Source: a virus. Taken from it: 44,833 nt of DNA. The translations under genes were made by a program, and so were the position numbers. The stretch lies in IMG/VR virus record IMGVR_UViG_3300028388_001549, positions 1 to 44,833 of that record; one strand, 5' to 3'. The notes beneath the pieces were generated by a model. That model saw only the letters and a list, made by a program, of their open reading frames with translations, did not search any database and was not told the DNA's origin. Below, piece by piece: positions 13,969 to 21,870 of the stretch (positions are counted from its first letter, which is position 1; every line of letters begins with the position of its first letter).

Positions 13969-13984
13969 ATTTTTTGGATATTTG
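13953..13984 (+). promoter_or_regulatory. Promoter for the endolysin gene
   Basis: ATTG (13953-13956), exactly 20 bases, then GATATTTG (13977-13984), one mismatch from TAnnTTTG. TTTGTGATATAATT follows and resembles the operator-like repeats at 201-256. The amidase ATG is at 14003. Confidence 0.6.
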
Positions 13985-14002
13985 TGATATAATTAGTAAG
14001 CA

Positions 14003-14647
14003 ATGATTAAAATTCCGATTCTTGATGCTGGTCATGGTGGCTGGGATGCTAAAGCAGGAAAGTACACCACCGAACCCGATAAAATGTTCGCTCACCAGAA
14101 GGGGCAATTTCATAACGACCGAACGTTTCTGGAAGGGGTGTTCAATCGAACCGTGACGCATCGAGTTTCGGAAATGCTGTCAAAGCGTGGCATTCATCAT
14201 CTTCACACGATACCGTTCAGCGAATTACACGCTGACATCAGTTTGAAGCGTCGTGTTGAGTTTGCCAATCACATTCATAGTCCAGCAAAGGGCGTTTTCT
14301 GTTTGTTCATCAGCAATCACGCCAACGCTTTCAATGCAAAGGTTCGAGGGTTTGAGGTTTACACCAGCCCGAATGATACGGAAGCCGACAAGTGGGCTGA
14401 ACGTCTTTACAAGCACACAGAATCGCTTCTGGGCCATAAAATCAGAATGCGACCAGACTTGTCAGACGGCGACCACGACAAAGAAGAACGGTTTTACGTG
14501 TTGACCAAGACGCAAATGCCAGCGATATTGGTTGAACACCTGTTTTTCGACAATTACGAAGATGCTATTCTTTTGATGAATCCCGACATCGTTGGTTTGT
14601 TCGCAGAAGCGCAATGTCGAACCATCGAAGAATGGATGTTGACCTGA
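14003..14647 (+). CDS. N-acetylmuramoyl-L-alanine amidase (Amidase_3), endolysin
   Basis: The 214-residue product carries the Amidase_3 zinc site: DAGHGG (His11), FLEGVFN (Glu44), SNHANA (His106) and the catalytic Glu in ILVEHLFFDN (Glu178). It would cut the bond between N-acetylmuramic acid and the stem peptide in the cell wall and serve as the phage endolysin. It has no signal peptide or separate wall-binding domain, so release to the periplasm would need a holin. It has its own promoter just upstream, consistent with timed lysis expression. Confidence 0.85.
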   Translation: MIKIPILDAGHGGWDAKAGKYTTEPDKMFAHQKGQFHNDRTFLEGVFNRTVTHRVSEMLSKRGIHHLHTIPFSELHADISLKRRVEFANHIHSPAKGVFCLFISNHANAFNAKVRGFEVYTSPNDTEADKWAERLYKHTESLLGHKIRMRPDLSDGDHDKEERFYVLTKTQMPAILVEHLFFDNYEDAILLMNPDIVGLFAEAQCRTIEEWMLT

Positions 14648-14679
14648 ATTATTTTTTCATCACTAAAATAAATTGACAA

Positions 14680-15297
14680 ATGGCTTTAAACTCACATATT
14701 CAATGGACGGACGCAACATGGAACGTCGCCATTGGATGCAGTAAAGTAAGCGAAGGTTGTAAATTCTGTTACATGATGCGAGACTTTGGCGAAGGCTCAT
14801 TCAAAGGAGGTGGCAGAAAAGACGAAAACGGTGAACAGATACCCGTCAACGGGACTGTCACCAGAACAAAACCATCGACATTCAACAAACCATTGGTTTG
14901 GCAGCGTCAAGGGAAAACGTGTGTTGACGGCTCACCGCTGAAAGTCTTCACTTCGTCTTTGACCGATGTATTTCACAAACAAATTGACAGCTATCGTGAC
15001 GAAATCTGGGACATCATCAGACAATGCCCTGATTTGATTTTTCAGATATTGACAAAGCGACCAGAACGAATCGCTGACCATCTTCCAGATGATTGGGGCG
15101 ATGGATGGGACAACGTTTGGATTGGGTGTACCATTGAGAATCAAAAGAACATTGACCGACTTGCTTGGTTTGAGACATTCAGCGCAAAGGTTAAGTTCGT
15201 CAGCTTTGACCGTCACGGGGGCAACATTCTTGATTTGCCTGAAGAATACAATTTTTTGAAGATTCGTCAATTTCCTGAATATGAGCGTCAAGTATAA
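14680..15297 (+). CDS. DUF5131 (Gp37/Gp68) radical-SAM-like protein, short C-terminus
   Basis: The 205-residue product is a clear DUF5131 protein: IQWTDATWNVAIGCSKVSEG, then a CX6CX2C cluster (Cys20, Cys27, Cys30) of the kind that can hold an Fe-S cluster, KVFTSSLTDVFHK, FQILTKRPERI and NVWIGCTIENQ. Family members usually continue into a FLSCEPLLGP-like strand and a GGESG block. Here VKFVSFDRHGGNI is followed by a short tail, and the next gene begins 17 bases before the stop, so the end appears cut down. The function of the family is not established to me. The leader TTCATCACTAAAATAAATTG is a variant of the common one. Confidence 0.75.
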   Translation: MALNSHIQWTDATWNVAIGCSKVSEGCKFCYMMRDFGEGSFKGGGRKDENGEQIPVNGTVTRTKPSTFNKPLVWQRQGKTCVDGSPLKVFTSSLTDVFHKQIDSYRDEIWDIIRQCPDLIFQILTKRPERIADHLPDDWGDGWDNVWIGCTIENQKNIDRLAWFETFSAKVKFVSFDRHGGNILDLPEEYNFLKIRQFPEYERQV

Positions 15298-15853
15298 ACC
15301 ATACAAGCACAACCCCCGAAAAATCAACAACAAGCAATTGAAGCAACTGGAAGACACGCTTCGACGCTTGGGTGATTTGTCTGGCATCATTTACAATCGA
15401 CGTTCCAAATCATTCATCGGGGGCAACCAGCGTTCAAAGACAATTGACTTTGATAAGTGTGAACGTCAGATAATTGAAGAACTGAAGAAGCCCGATGGTC
15501 AGGGAACGGTTGCATGGGGGTTCGTTATCTGGGGAGGTCACAAGTACAATTATCGGGAAGTAAGCTGGACACCGAAAATCGAGAAAGAAGCCAACATCGT
15601 CGCCAACAAGGGCGGCGGTGATTGGGATTTTGAAATACTGAAGGAACACTTCAAAGAAGACGACCTTTTGAAATGGGGATTCAAGCAATCAGAACTGACG
15701 TGGGTTGAAGGCGAAGCAAAGCAGTCATCAGCATCGGCAAGCGTTGAACCAATTTATCAGGTGGTCATCGACTGTTCAGACCTTTCGGAACAGGAACGAG
15801 CGTTCAACGAAGTCCAAAAATTAGGATTCAAATGCCGAGTTTTGAGTTTATAA
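15281..15853 (+). CDS. ParB-like nuclease-domain protein
   Basis: The 190-residue product has an N-terminal ParB domain: NPRKINNKQLKQLEDTLRRL, then GDLSGIIYNRR and FIGGNQRSK, the equivalent of the GxxRxxA/GGHQR motif. In phages such domains are often fused to a DNA methyltransferase; here none is present. The C-terminal piece YQVVIDCSDLSEQERAF ... GFKCRVLSL is typical of phage ParB proteins. It starts inside the DUF5131 gene end and overlaps the ATPase start, so these genes are coupled. Confidence 0.7.
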   Translation: MSVKYKPYKHNPRKINNKQLKQLEDTLRRLGDLSGIIYNRRSKSFIGGNQRSKTIDFDKCERQIIEELKKPDGQGTVAWGFVIWGGHKYNYREVSWTPKIEKEANIVANKGGGDWDFEILKEHFKEDDLLKWGFKQSELTWVEGEAKQSSASASVEPIYQVVIDCSDLSEQERAFNEVQKLGFKCRVLSL

Positions 15854-16515
15854 AATCCAGCACGATTGACCAGTCGTTCAGAAATGAATTGGTAAAGGGA
15901 CGATTCGACCTTGACATCAGCGAAGTCAAAGAGACGTTCAGCGGTTCAATCGACATCGAGAACAAAGAATGGAAAATCGGTGCCATCGTCGGAGCATCAG
16001 GAACAGGGAAGTCACAAATTGCGAATCATTGCTTTGGCGACTTATTCATCAATTCACGATTCGGTAAAAAGTCGGTCATTGACGAAATGCCGAAAGATGC
16101 TGACGTTGATGTGATACTGAAGAACTTCAGTCTGGTCGGGTTTGCTTCACCACCATCATGGTTGAAACCTTACAAGGTGTTAAGCCAGGGCGAACAGATG
16201 CGTGTTCAATTGGCGTATGCTTTGAGCCTTGACCGTGAATGCTTCATCTTCGACGAATTTACATCGGTCGTTGATAGAAATGTCGCAAAGACCGCCTGTT
16301 TGGCACTCAACAAAGCCATCAACAAGTCAGAAAAGCAATTCATCGCCGTCACTTGTCATCGTGACATACTGAAATGGCTGCAACCTGATTGGGTGTATGA
16401 CACCGACGAACAACGCTTTTTTTTTGCCAACACGAAAGACCAGTCATCGACCTTCATATCTATTCAGGCGCAAATCACGCTGTTTGGGAATTATTCAGGA
16501 AGTATCACTATCTGA
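15832..16515 (+). CDS. ABC-type ATPase, N-terminal part of an ABC-GNAT protein
   Basis: The 227-residue frame encodes a soluble ABC ATPase: Walker A GASGTGKS (54-61), signature VLSQGEQMRVQLA (116-128), Walker B CFIFDE (137-142), D-loop VVD and H-loop His176 in AVTCHRD. This is the phage/bacterial ABC family that normally runs on into a GNAT acetyltransferase in one chain. Here the frame reads FFF at a nine-T run (16417-16425), then drifts to an unrelated tail and stops. The GNAT sequence continues in the -1 frame. A -1 slip at the T run would give about 356 residues. A homopolymer error or mutation could produce the same picture. Confidence 0.8.
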   Translation: MPSFEFIKSSTIDQSFRNELVKGRFDLDISEVKETFSGSIDIENKEWKIGAIVGASGTGKSQIANHCFGDLFINSRFGKKSVIDEMPKDADVDVILKNFSLVGFASPPSWLKPYKVLSQGEQMRVQLAYALSLDRECFIFDEFTSVVDRNVAKTACLALNKAINKSEKQFIAVTCHRDILKWLQPDWVYDTDEQRFFFANTKDQSSTFISIQAQITLFGNYSGSITI

Positions 16516-16901
16516 ATCACACGCATCATAAAGCGGCGAACATCTATCTGGCGACGCTCAACGACCAACCCGTTGGGTTCTGTTCGGTGCTTCACTTCCC
16601 ACATCCAACGAAGAAGAAACACAAACGGATTCATCGACTGGTGGTGCTTCCAGATTATCAGGGAATTGGTGTTGGTAAATCGCTGTTGAATTACGTAGCT
16701 GAAGATTATCGAAAGCAAGGGTTCACCGTCTCAATCGTCACATCAGCGTTCAATCTGGTAATGGCATTGCAGAATAGCCCAAATTGGAATTGCATCAGAA
16801 AGGGAAGAACAGCCATCGGCAGGGGGACGGTACACAATACATCAAATCGGGCATCATCAGGGAACAGACGCATCACCGTCAGTTTTGAATACAAACTGTA
16901 A
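16401..16901 (+). CDS. GNAT acetyltransferase domain, -1 frame continuation of the ATPase
   Basis: This frame is open from 16401 (stop TGA at 16398-16400) to 16901 and has no ATG near its start. Reading on from the T9 run it gives ERPVIDLHIYSG, WELFRKYHYL, PVGFCSVLHFPHP, then the acetyl-CoA loop RLVVLPDYQGIGVGKSLL and the end RRITVSFEYKL, which match the acetyltransferase half of known ABC-GNAT proteins along its whole length. The first usable start, GTG at 16587, would remove the first part of the fold. Expression by -1 frameshifting from the ATPase is therefore the simplest explanation for an intact product. Confidence 0.7.
   Translation, partial: HRRTTLFFCQHERPVIDLHIYSGANHAVWELFRKYHYLNHTHHKAANIYLATLNDQPVGFCSVLHFPHPTKKKHKRIHRLVVLPDYQGIGVGKSLLNYVAEDYRKQGFTVSIVTSAFNLVMALQNSPNWNCIRKGRTAIGRGTVHNTSNRASSGNRRITVSFEYKL
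16417..16425 (+). other. U9 slippery run, candidate -1 frameshift site
   Basis: Nine T residues read as TTT TTT TTT in the ATPase frame and contain the heptamer U UUU UUU. The two frames overlap from 16401 to 16515, so a slip must occur in this window, and the run is the only good slippery site I see there. I did not find a convincing downstream pseudoknot by eye. Confidence 0.55.
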
Positions 16902-16904
16902 ACC

Positions 16905-17165
16905 ATGAACAATGAGAAAGACGAAAACTTCAGAAAATGGAATCACACGGGCAACATGGAGAAGCTGGGCGATGAATTGTCGAGATATTTGACACTCAAA
17001 GACCTATGTGAGAAGCAAAACGTTCTGATAAAGTCATTGTATCTGGAAATTGGATATTTAAAAAGCGAACTTGCAGAATCAGAAGACATGAAGGAGATGT
17101 GGAGAAGCAAGTATTTAAAGACAATTGAAAATGAAGATTTGGGAGAATTTCAAGACCTTGACTGA
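16905..17165 (+). CDS. Small coiled-coil hypothetical protein, 86 residues
   Basis: The start lies three bases after the GNAT stop. The product is almost wholly helical with heptad-like hydrophobic spacing (LTLKDLCEKQNVLIKSLY, LEIGYLKSELAESED), suggesting a coiled-coil dimer. No family recognised. It overlaps the following Cys-rich gene by about 35 bases. Confidence 0.55.
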   Translation: MNNEKDENFRKWNHTGNMEKLGDELSRYLTLKDLCEKQNVLIKSLYLEIGYLKSELAESEDMKEMWRSKYLKTIENEDLGEFQDLD

Positions 17166-17349
17166 AGCACGTTCATCATTGCAAAGACGCAATTGTTGGG
17201 TGTGTTGCGACCATTGCAAAAAGAAGTGGTCAGAGACGAACACGACGAATGTTCACATGACCGTCAGAATGGTTCAGAGTTCATCCGTCACACGCTTTGT
17301 TTGCGATACGTGTCTTCCTGAAGTAAAAGCAAAGAACAACGTCGAATGA
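17131..17349 (+). CDS. Small zinc-ribbon-like protein, 72 residues
   Basis: The ATG at 17131 is used rather than a TTG at 17125. The product has CWVCCDHCKKKW and later FVCDTCLPE, two Cys pairs about 35 residues apart, a layout expected for a zinc ribbon. Its function is unknown. The stop lies inside a compact hairpin followed by seven T (17339-17360), which ends the transcription unit. Confidence 0.6.
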   Translation: MKIWENFKTLTEARSSLQRRNCWVCCDHCKKKWSETNTTNVHMTVRMVQSSSVTRFVCDTCLPEVKAKNNVE

Positions 17350-17360
17350 CGTATTTTTTT
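17339..17360 (+). terminator. Short intrinsic terminator overlapping a stop codon
   Basis: ACGTC-GAAT-GACGT (17339-17352) followed by ATTTTTTT forms a small stem with a T-tract. The stop codon TGA at 17347-17349 is inside it. Confidence 0.65.
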
Positions 17361-17379
17361 AATCATCAATAAATTACAA

Positions 17380-18516
17380 ATGATGAAACGACTTTTTTCA
17401 ATTTTACCACTTTTGTTGTTGCTGACATTTTCAATGCTGGCACAGCAACCAAGCGCACCACCTGATGAAACTGGTGACATCCATCTGATTCAACCTATCA
17501 TTGAAACGCCACCGATGTCGCAACGTCAGGCGAACAATTTTCGATGGTTGCAGACCTATCGAAATTGGGGCATCAAAAAGCTGGGCATCGACACCATCAA
17601 GCAGAATTACACAGGGCGAGGAATCAAAGTGTGTGTTTGCGATACGGGTGAACCGACACATTCATTATTGAAGCCTAAAACAACCGCATCAGCAAACTTC
17701 AGCTTCGACCAATCGGTCATCGACGGCAATGGTCATTCAACACACGTCGGCGGTATCATCAACGAGATTGCGCCAAGTGCTGACCTTTTGTGGGCGAAGG
17801 TGTTATCGAACAGCGGTTCAGGAAGCAATTCAGGCGTTGCCAATGGCATCAACTGGTGTCGCCAGCAAGGGGCAGACATCATCAACCTGTCATTGGGTGG
17901 TTCGCAGCCGTCATCGGCTATCAAAAGCGCAATTGACGCAAGCATCGCAGACAGCATCATCGTCATCGCAGCGGCAGGAAATTCAGGTCAAAGCGACACG
18001 GAAGACCGCATGGGCTATCCAGCGAAGTATGATGAAGTGATTGCCATTGGCTCAATCAATCGTGATTTGCTTGTCAGTTGGTTCAGTTCATCAGGCGACA
18101 ACGGTGATGTGGTCGCACCGGGCGAAATGATTCTTTCAACATGGCTGAACAACGAGTTCATTGTTTTATCAGGAACATCAATGGCAACACCATTCATTGC
18201 AGGGATGACCGCACTTCTTTTGGAGAAGAAAAACGAGCGCAACGGAATTGAACCGAAGTTCGAGCAATCAGCCAGCGACATCGCACCAACGGGGTATGAC
18301 CGATTTTCTTTTCACGGAATAGCAACGCCGAGGGTTTACGATGTCGTTCAGGACACCACCATCGTCGATGAACCAGACGACCCGATTGATGAACCAGATG
18401 AACCCGTTGTTGAGATACCGACCGAATGGCTGAAGAACAACTGGTATTTCTTGGTGATTGGTGTAGTCGTCATCATTGGTGGCGTTTTATTCTTTCGTTC
18501 ACGTAAAAAACAGTAA
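17380..18516 (+). CDS. Secreted, membrane-anchored subtilisin-like serine protease
   Basis: The 378-residue product has a signal peptide (MMKRLFSILPLLLLLTFSML), a subtilase S8 domain with Asp88 in VCVCDTGEP, His119 in GNGHSTHVGG, Asn201 in AAAGNSG and the nucleophile Ser267 in LSGTSMATP. An acidic Pro-rich linker follows (DEPDDPIDEPDEP), then a membrane span (FLVIGVVVIIGGVLFF) and a basic stop-transfer end RSRKKQ. The catalytic set is complete. The protease would face the periplasm or exterior, held by its tail. It is not near the capsid genes as maturation proteases are and has an export signal, so it more likely acts on host envelope proteins. Confidence 0.85.
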   Translation: MMKRLFSILPLLLLLTFSMLAQQPSAPPDETGDIHLIQPIIETPPMSQRQANNFRWLQTYRNWGIKKLGIDTIKQNYTGRGIKVCVCDTGEPTHSLLKPKTTASANFSFDQSVIDGNGHSTHVGGIINEIAPSADLLWAKVLSNSGSGSNSGVANGINWCRQQGADIINLSLGGSQPSSAIKSAIDASIADSIIVIAAAGNSGQSDTEDRMGYPAKYDEVIAIGSINRDLLVSWFSSSGDNGDVVAPGEMILSTWLNNEFIVLSGTSMATPFIAGMTALLLEKKNERNGIEPKFEQSASDIAPTGYDRFSFHGIATPRVYDVVQDTTIVDEPDDPIDEPDEPVVEIPTEWLKNNWYFLVIGVVVIIGGVLFFRSRKKQ

Positions 18517-18519
18517 CCC

Positions 18520-18783
18520 ATGAAACCAACCGAATTTGAAGGTCAGAACGTAGTCTTTGCAAAAGACCAACCAGAATATCAACCGCTACCAGCTTACAAG
18601 GAAGACGCACCCGAAGGGCGTGTCGTTCATTGCTGGGAATTGTCAGACGAAGAACTGGAACAGGTTATCAACACGAAGCGAATTTGGGTCATGCAAATGA
18701 CGTTCAACCAGCCGCTTCAACCTGTTCTGGTTTCATCTGAACCATTGGTCACAAATCAACCGATTGCTGATGAAGAAGAATGA
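18520..18783 (+). CDS. Conserved phage small protein (VVFAKDQPEY family)
   Basis: The 87-residue product matches a short family I know from Bacteroidota phages: NVVFAKDQPEYQPLPA near the start, then GRVVHCWELSDEEL and KRIWVMQMTFNQPLQP. Its role is not known; relatives often lie near packaging or head genes. It follows the protease by three bases and overlaps the next gene. Confidence 0.7.
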   Translation: MKPTEFEGQNVVFAKDQPEYQPLPAYKEDAPEGRVVHCWELSDEELEQVINTKRIWVMQMTFNQPLQPVLVSSEPLVTNQPIADEEE

Positions 18784-19039
18784 ACAGACAATTGAGTTGA
18801 AGAAGTACGGTCAAACCATCGAACTGGAAGACGTGCTGACGGGAGAAGTCACACGAGGCATCGTCAAAGAGCGCATCAGCAAAAACAAAGTGCTGATTGA
18901 AACGCCAGACGGTCAACAGAAGGTGGTTGACTTACTTCAATTCATCGTGACGATTATTCCACTACTGGACACCATCATCACATGGATTGGTCAAAAAATA
19001 TCACGTCTATTCAAAAAGAAGCGTCGTGAATCATCGTAA
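18770..19039 (+). CDS. Hypothetical protein with amphipathic or membrane C-terminal segment
   Basis: The ATG at 18770 is chosen over the TTG at 18764. The 89-residue product has a soluble beta-rich N-terminal half (QTIELEDVLTGEVTRGIV) and a hydrophobic stretch (LLQFIVTIIPLLDTIITWIG) before a very basic tail (RLFKKKRRESS). This layout suggests peripheral or integral membrane association. No family recognised. It ends 25 bases before the small terminase. Confidence 0.55.
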   Translation: MKKNEQTIELKKYGQTIELEDVLTGEVTRGIVKERISKNKVLIETPDGQQKVVDLLQFIVTIIPLLDTIITWIGQKISRLFKKKRRESS

Positions 19040-19064
19040 ACAGTAAATCAAAACGGGGGTGTCT

Positions 19065-19646
19065 ATGGGACGGACAACAGACAACAAGCGCAATCGACAG
19101 CGCATTCAATATCACAAGGTAGAATGGGACGGCGAGACGTACCGATTGGCGAAGCCGTCAAAAGGGCGTGACATCCCCACGGAAGAAAAGGTCAAGATTG
19201 CAAAGGTCATTTGTCTGATGTACGAGACAGATGACTTTGCACTTGATGAATGCTGCAAATCGACCGATATAAATGTGAAGACTTTCTTCAATTGGCGACG
19301 TGATATTCCCGAAATTGCCGACTTATATCTTGAAGCGGACAAAGAGAAGGAACAAATCTATCGTCACAAGCTACGACAGAGAGCGAGAACGAACGCTGAA
19401 CGCTTGATGGATGGATATACTGTCGAACTCACAGAACGTGAGGCAGAGCCAACGACAGACAGCGAGGGGAACGTCACAATGAGGACGACCAGAGTGAGGC
19501 GAAAGGAAGTGTTTATTCGCCCATCGGTAAAACTGACAGAAACCGTTCTTTACAACACGGATGCACGAATGTTCGAGAAGAACCCGAAGCCGATTGAAAA
19601 AATCAATCAAGACGTGGACATACCGCCAATTGATTGGGTCGAATGA
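19065..19646 (+). CDS. Terminase small subunit
   Basis: The 193-residue product lies directly upstream of the large terminase and overlaps its start. Residues about 40-90 form a helix-turn-helix typical of DNA-recognition terminase subunits: VKIAKVICLMYETDD, ALDECCKSTDINVKTFFNWR. A long helix follows (EADKEKEQIYRHKLRQRAR), suitable for oligomerisation, and the tail is acidic. A GTG six bases upstream (19059), after GGGGG, is an alternative start. The role is to recognise phage DNA for packaging. Confidence 0.75.
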   Translation: MGRTTDNKRNRQRIQYHKVEWDGETYRLAKPSKGRDIPTEEKVKIAKVICLMYETDDFALDECCKSTDINVKTFFNWRRDIPEIADLYLEADKEKEQIYRHKLRQRARTNAERLMDGYTVELTEREAEPTTDSEGNVTMRTTRVRRKEVFIRPSVKLTETVLYNTDARMFEKNPKPIEKINQDVDIPPIDWVE

Positions 19647-21103
19647 TAGTCGGGTTAAAACAGTCATATCGACCACAACTGACGGTTGTTCACAAGAAAG
19701 TTTTTTCGCTCAAAAACTCAACAGCAACCGCAAAAGCGACGATTCAGGCACGACCAGCGAATCATCAGGCGAAGCGTGTTTCAATCAATAAGCTATACAA
19801 GCCGCTTTACACTTCTGACAAGCGGTATTACCTCATTACTGGCGGTCGTGGGTCACTCAAATCATCGACTGTTCACGACTTTATTGCCCGGCTCACCTAT
19901 CAACGAGGTCATGGCATTCTGTTCACTCGATACACAATGGCATCGGCTGAACTGTCAATCATTCCTGAACTTAAAATCACGCTTGACCGTCTTGGTATTA
20001 GTGATGACTTTCACATCACCAAACAGGTCATCACCAACAAGCGGACAGGTTCATTCATTTACTTCAGCGGAATCAAGACATCATCGGGCGACCAGACTGC
20101 AAAGTTGAAATCAATCGCTGGCATCACCACATGGGTTATCGAGGAAGGCGAAGACTTCAAAGATGAAAAAGCGTTCGACACCATTGACGACAGCATCAGA
20201 ACGACATCGCTTCAGAACCGTGTCATCTGGATTCAGAACCCGACAACCCGTGAACACTTCATTTATAAGCGATGGATTGAAAAGCACAGCAAGCAGATTG
20301 ATGTCGAAAACTTTAAAGTGACGGTCAGTAGTCATCCACAGGTCGAACACATTCACACGACGTACAAGATTGCCGAGCGTCAGGGGTATTTGTCGAAAGA
20401 CTGGCTTCAGAAAGCAGAAAACGCAAAACAGGCTGTTCGTGACAAGATTGAACAGACACGCATCACATGGACGAAATCAGCCGAAGAACTGAAGCTGGAA
20501 ATCAGAAAGATTTGGCATTCGTCATACTACTATTACAACTACATCGGGGGATGGCTCGAACGTGCTGAAGGGGTCATCTTTGATAATTGGATTGAAGGCG
20601 AATTTGATGAAAGTCTTCCATTTGTTCGTGGGCTGGATTATGGATATTCACCAGACCCGTTGGCGATGGTTCGTGTGGCTGTCGATAAGCGAAAAAAACG
20701 AATTTACGTCGATGAAGAAATTTACGAAACACATCTTGACGACATCGTTGGTCGTCTTGACTTACTGGGAGTGCTGAAGCACCAGTTGATTATTTGCGAC
20801 ACGAATGAACCGAGGACAACCCAGCGCATCAGAAAGGCGAAATATAACATTCAGGAAGTACGCAAAACGCAAGCCACCGAGAAAGAAAGCGGTATATCAC
20901 AGGACATCAGGGAGATTAAAAAATGGTTGATTGTTGTCACACCACGCTCAAAGAACGTAAAAACAGAGTTGAACAACTACGTGTGGAACGACAAGAAATC
21001 GAGTATTCCGATTGGCGAGTTCAATCACGCTATGGATGCCCTTCGATACGCATTCGGGCGACTGATTCAATCTGGTCGAAAGGGGGTTCGCCGTCGCAAC
21101 TAA
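19643..21103 (+). CDS. terL: Terminase large subunit (PBSX-type)
   Basis: The 486-residue product starts at the ATG overlapping the stop of the small subunit. It has the packaging ATPase Walker A GGRGSLKS (67-74), Walker B TTWVIEEGED with Glu167/168, and a C-terminal RNase H-like nuclease with FVRGLDYGYSPDP, IICDTNEP and a final FNHAMDALRYAFGR. This order is that of Terminase_3/PBSX-type proteins. It powers DNA into the prohead and cuts the concatemer. Length is normal. Confidence 0.92.
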   Translation: MIVGLKQSYRPQLTVVHKKVFSLKNSTATAKATIQARPANHQAKRVSINKLYKPLYTSDKRYYLITGGRGSLKSSTVHDFIARLTYQRGHGILFTRYTMASAELSIIPELKITLDRLGISDDFHITKQVITNKRTGSFIYFSGIKTSSGDQTAKLKSIAGITTWVIEEGEDFKDEKAFDTIDDSIRTTSLQNRVIWIQNPTTREHFIYKRWIEKHSKQIDVENFKVTVSSHPQVEHIHTTYKIAERQGYLSKDWLQKAENAKQAVRDKIEQTRITWTKSAEELKLEIRKIWHSSYYYYNYIGGWLERAEGVIFDNWIEGEFDESLPFVRGLDYGYSPDPLAMVRVAVDKRKKRIYVDEEIYETHLDDIVGRLDLLGVLKHQLIICDTNEPRTTQRIRKAKYNIQEVRKTQATEKESGISQDIREIKKWLIVVTPRSKNVKTELNNYVWNDKKSSIPIGEFNHAMDALRYAFGRLIQSGRKGVRRRN

Positions 21104-21111
21104 TGAAAAGA

Positions 21112-21142
21112 TTGGAATTATCCAAATGTTTTTATAATTTTG
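21112..21142 (+). promoter_or_regulatory. Promoter for the structural genes
   Basis: TTG (21112-21114), exactly 20 bases, then TAATTTTG (21135-21142) match the Bacteroidota pattern. It lies between the terminase stop and the gene at 21226, leaving an 80-base leader. It is the likely start of head and tail expression. Confidence 0.7.
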
Positions 21143-21225
21143 CATCAATCAAATTAGTTTTATATTCGACTATTATCGCCCACGGGACAGGCAGCAAAGT
21201 CAATTAACATCTTAAATTTATCATC

Positions 21226-21858
21226 ATGGCTTTACTTTGCGGATGTCCCCCAGATGCTCAAATTCCAACGATTCCCACCGATGAATGCTTGGAGCGTCTT
21301 GGGCAGATTCAAAAATTTGGTATTCAGCGCACCAAAGACGGCGCAACGGTGAATGAAATTACCATTGCAACCAGCAACCCAAATCTATTGGCAACGTGGA
21401 CGGCTTTGAAAGCTGCCACCGACAATACAAAAGTTCAGTTCTCGCCTTACATTCAAGAACCAGTCAATGAAGCTGGTGAAGCCCGTGAGTACGGAGGGGG
21501 CAACCAAACTTTGGGCGGCATACCAATCACCATCGGTCGAAATCCTTCCACGTTTGAAGCGGCGTTCATCGACATCAAACAGAAGATCATCAAGGAATTG
21601 AAAAAGTACGAATGTGAAAAAGAACTTTCCATCGTCTTAATCAACGAACATGGTCAACTGATTGGCGTGACTGATGACCCAGACACACCAACCATTTTCA
21701 AGGGTATTCCAATTCGTTCTTTCTTCGTTTCTGATAAGCGAATGGGGATGTATGAAGAAGTGGACAAGAACATGGTCAAATGGTCATTCTTGCCAAACTG
21801 GTCAGACAACCTTCACATCGTCACACCGTCAGACTTTGACGCATTGACGCAACTGTAA
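21226..21858 (+). CDS. Conserved virion-type protein (tail-tube-like candidate)
   Basis: The 210-residue product belongs to a family I associate with structural genes of Bacteroidota siphophages: CLERLGQIQKFGIQR, ITIATSNPNLLATWTALKAA, a glycine-rich EYGGGNQTLGGIPITIG and SIVLINEHGQLIGV near the middle, ending with a beta-rich segment. It lies first after the structural promoter and before the portal. The size and beta-rich character suit a tail tube or a head decoration protein, but the exact role is open. The leader TTAACATCTTAAATTTATCATC is of the second type seen before head genes. Confidence 0.55.
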   Translation: MALLCGCPPDAQIPTIPTDECLERLGQIQKFGIQRTKDGATVNEITIATSNPNLLATWTALKAATDNTKVQFSPYIQEPVNEAGEAREYGGGNQTLGGIPITIGRNPSTFEAAFIDIKQKIIKELKKYECEKELSIVLINEHGQLIGVTDDPDTPTIFKGIPIRSFFVSDKRMGMYEEVDKNMVKWSFLPNWSDNLHIVTPSDFDALTQL

Positions 21859-21870
21859 TTTGCATCAGCA

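Noticed and set aside
14680-15297. Frameshift at the end of the DUF5131 gene
   Set aside because: No other frame downstream carries the missing C-terminal motifs; the space is occupied by the ParB-domain gene, so truncation fits better.
20923-21207. Open frame of 94 codons overlapping the terminase end
   Set aside because: It is out of frame with the strongly supported terminase C-terminus and runs through the structural promoter.
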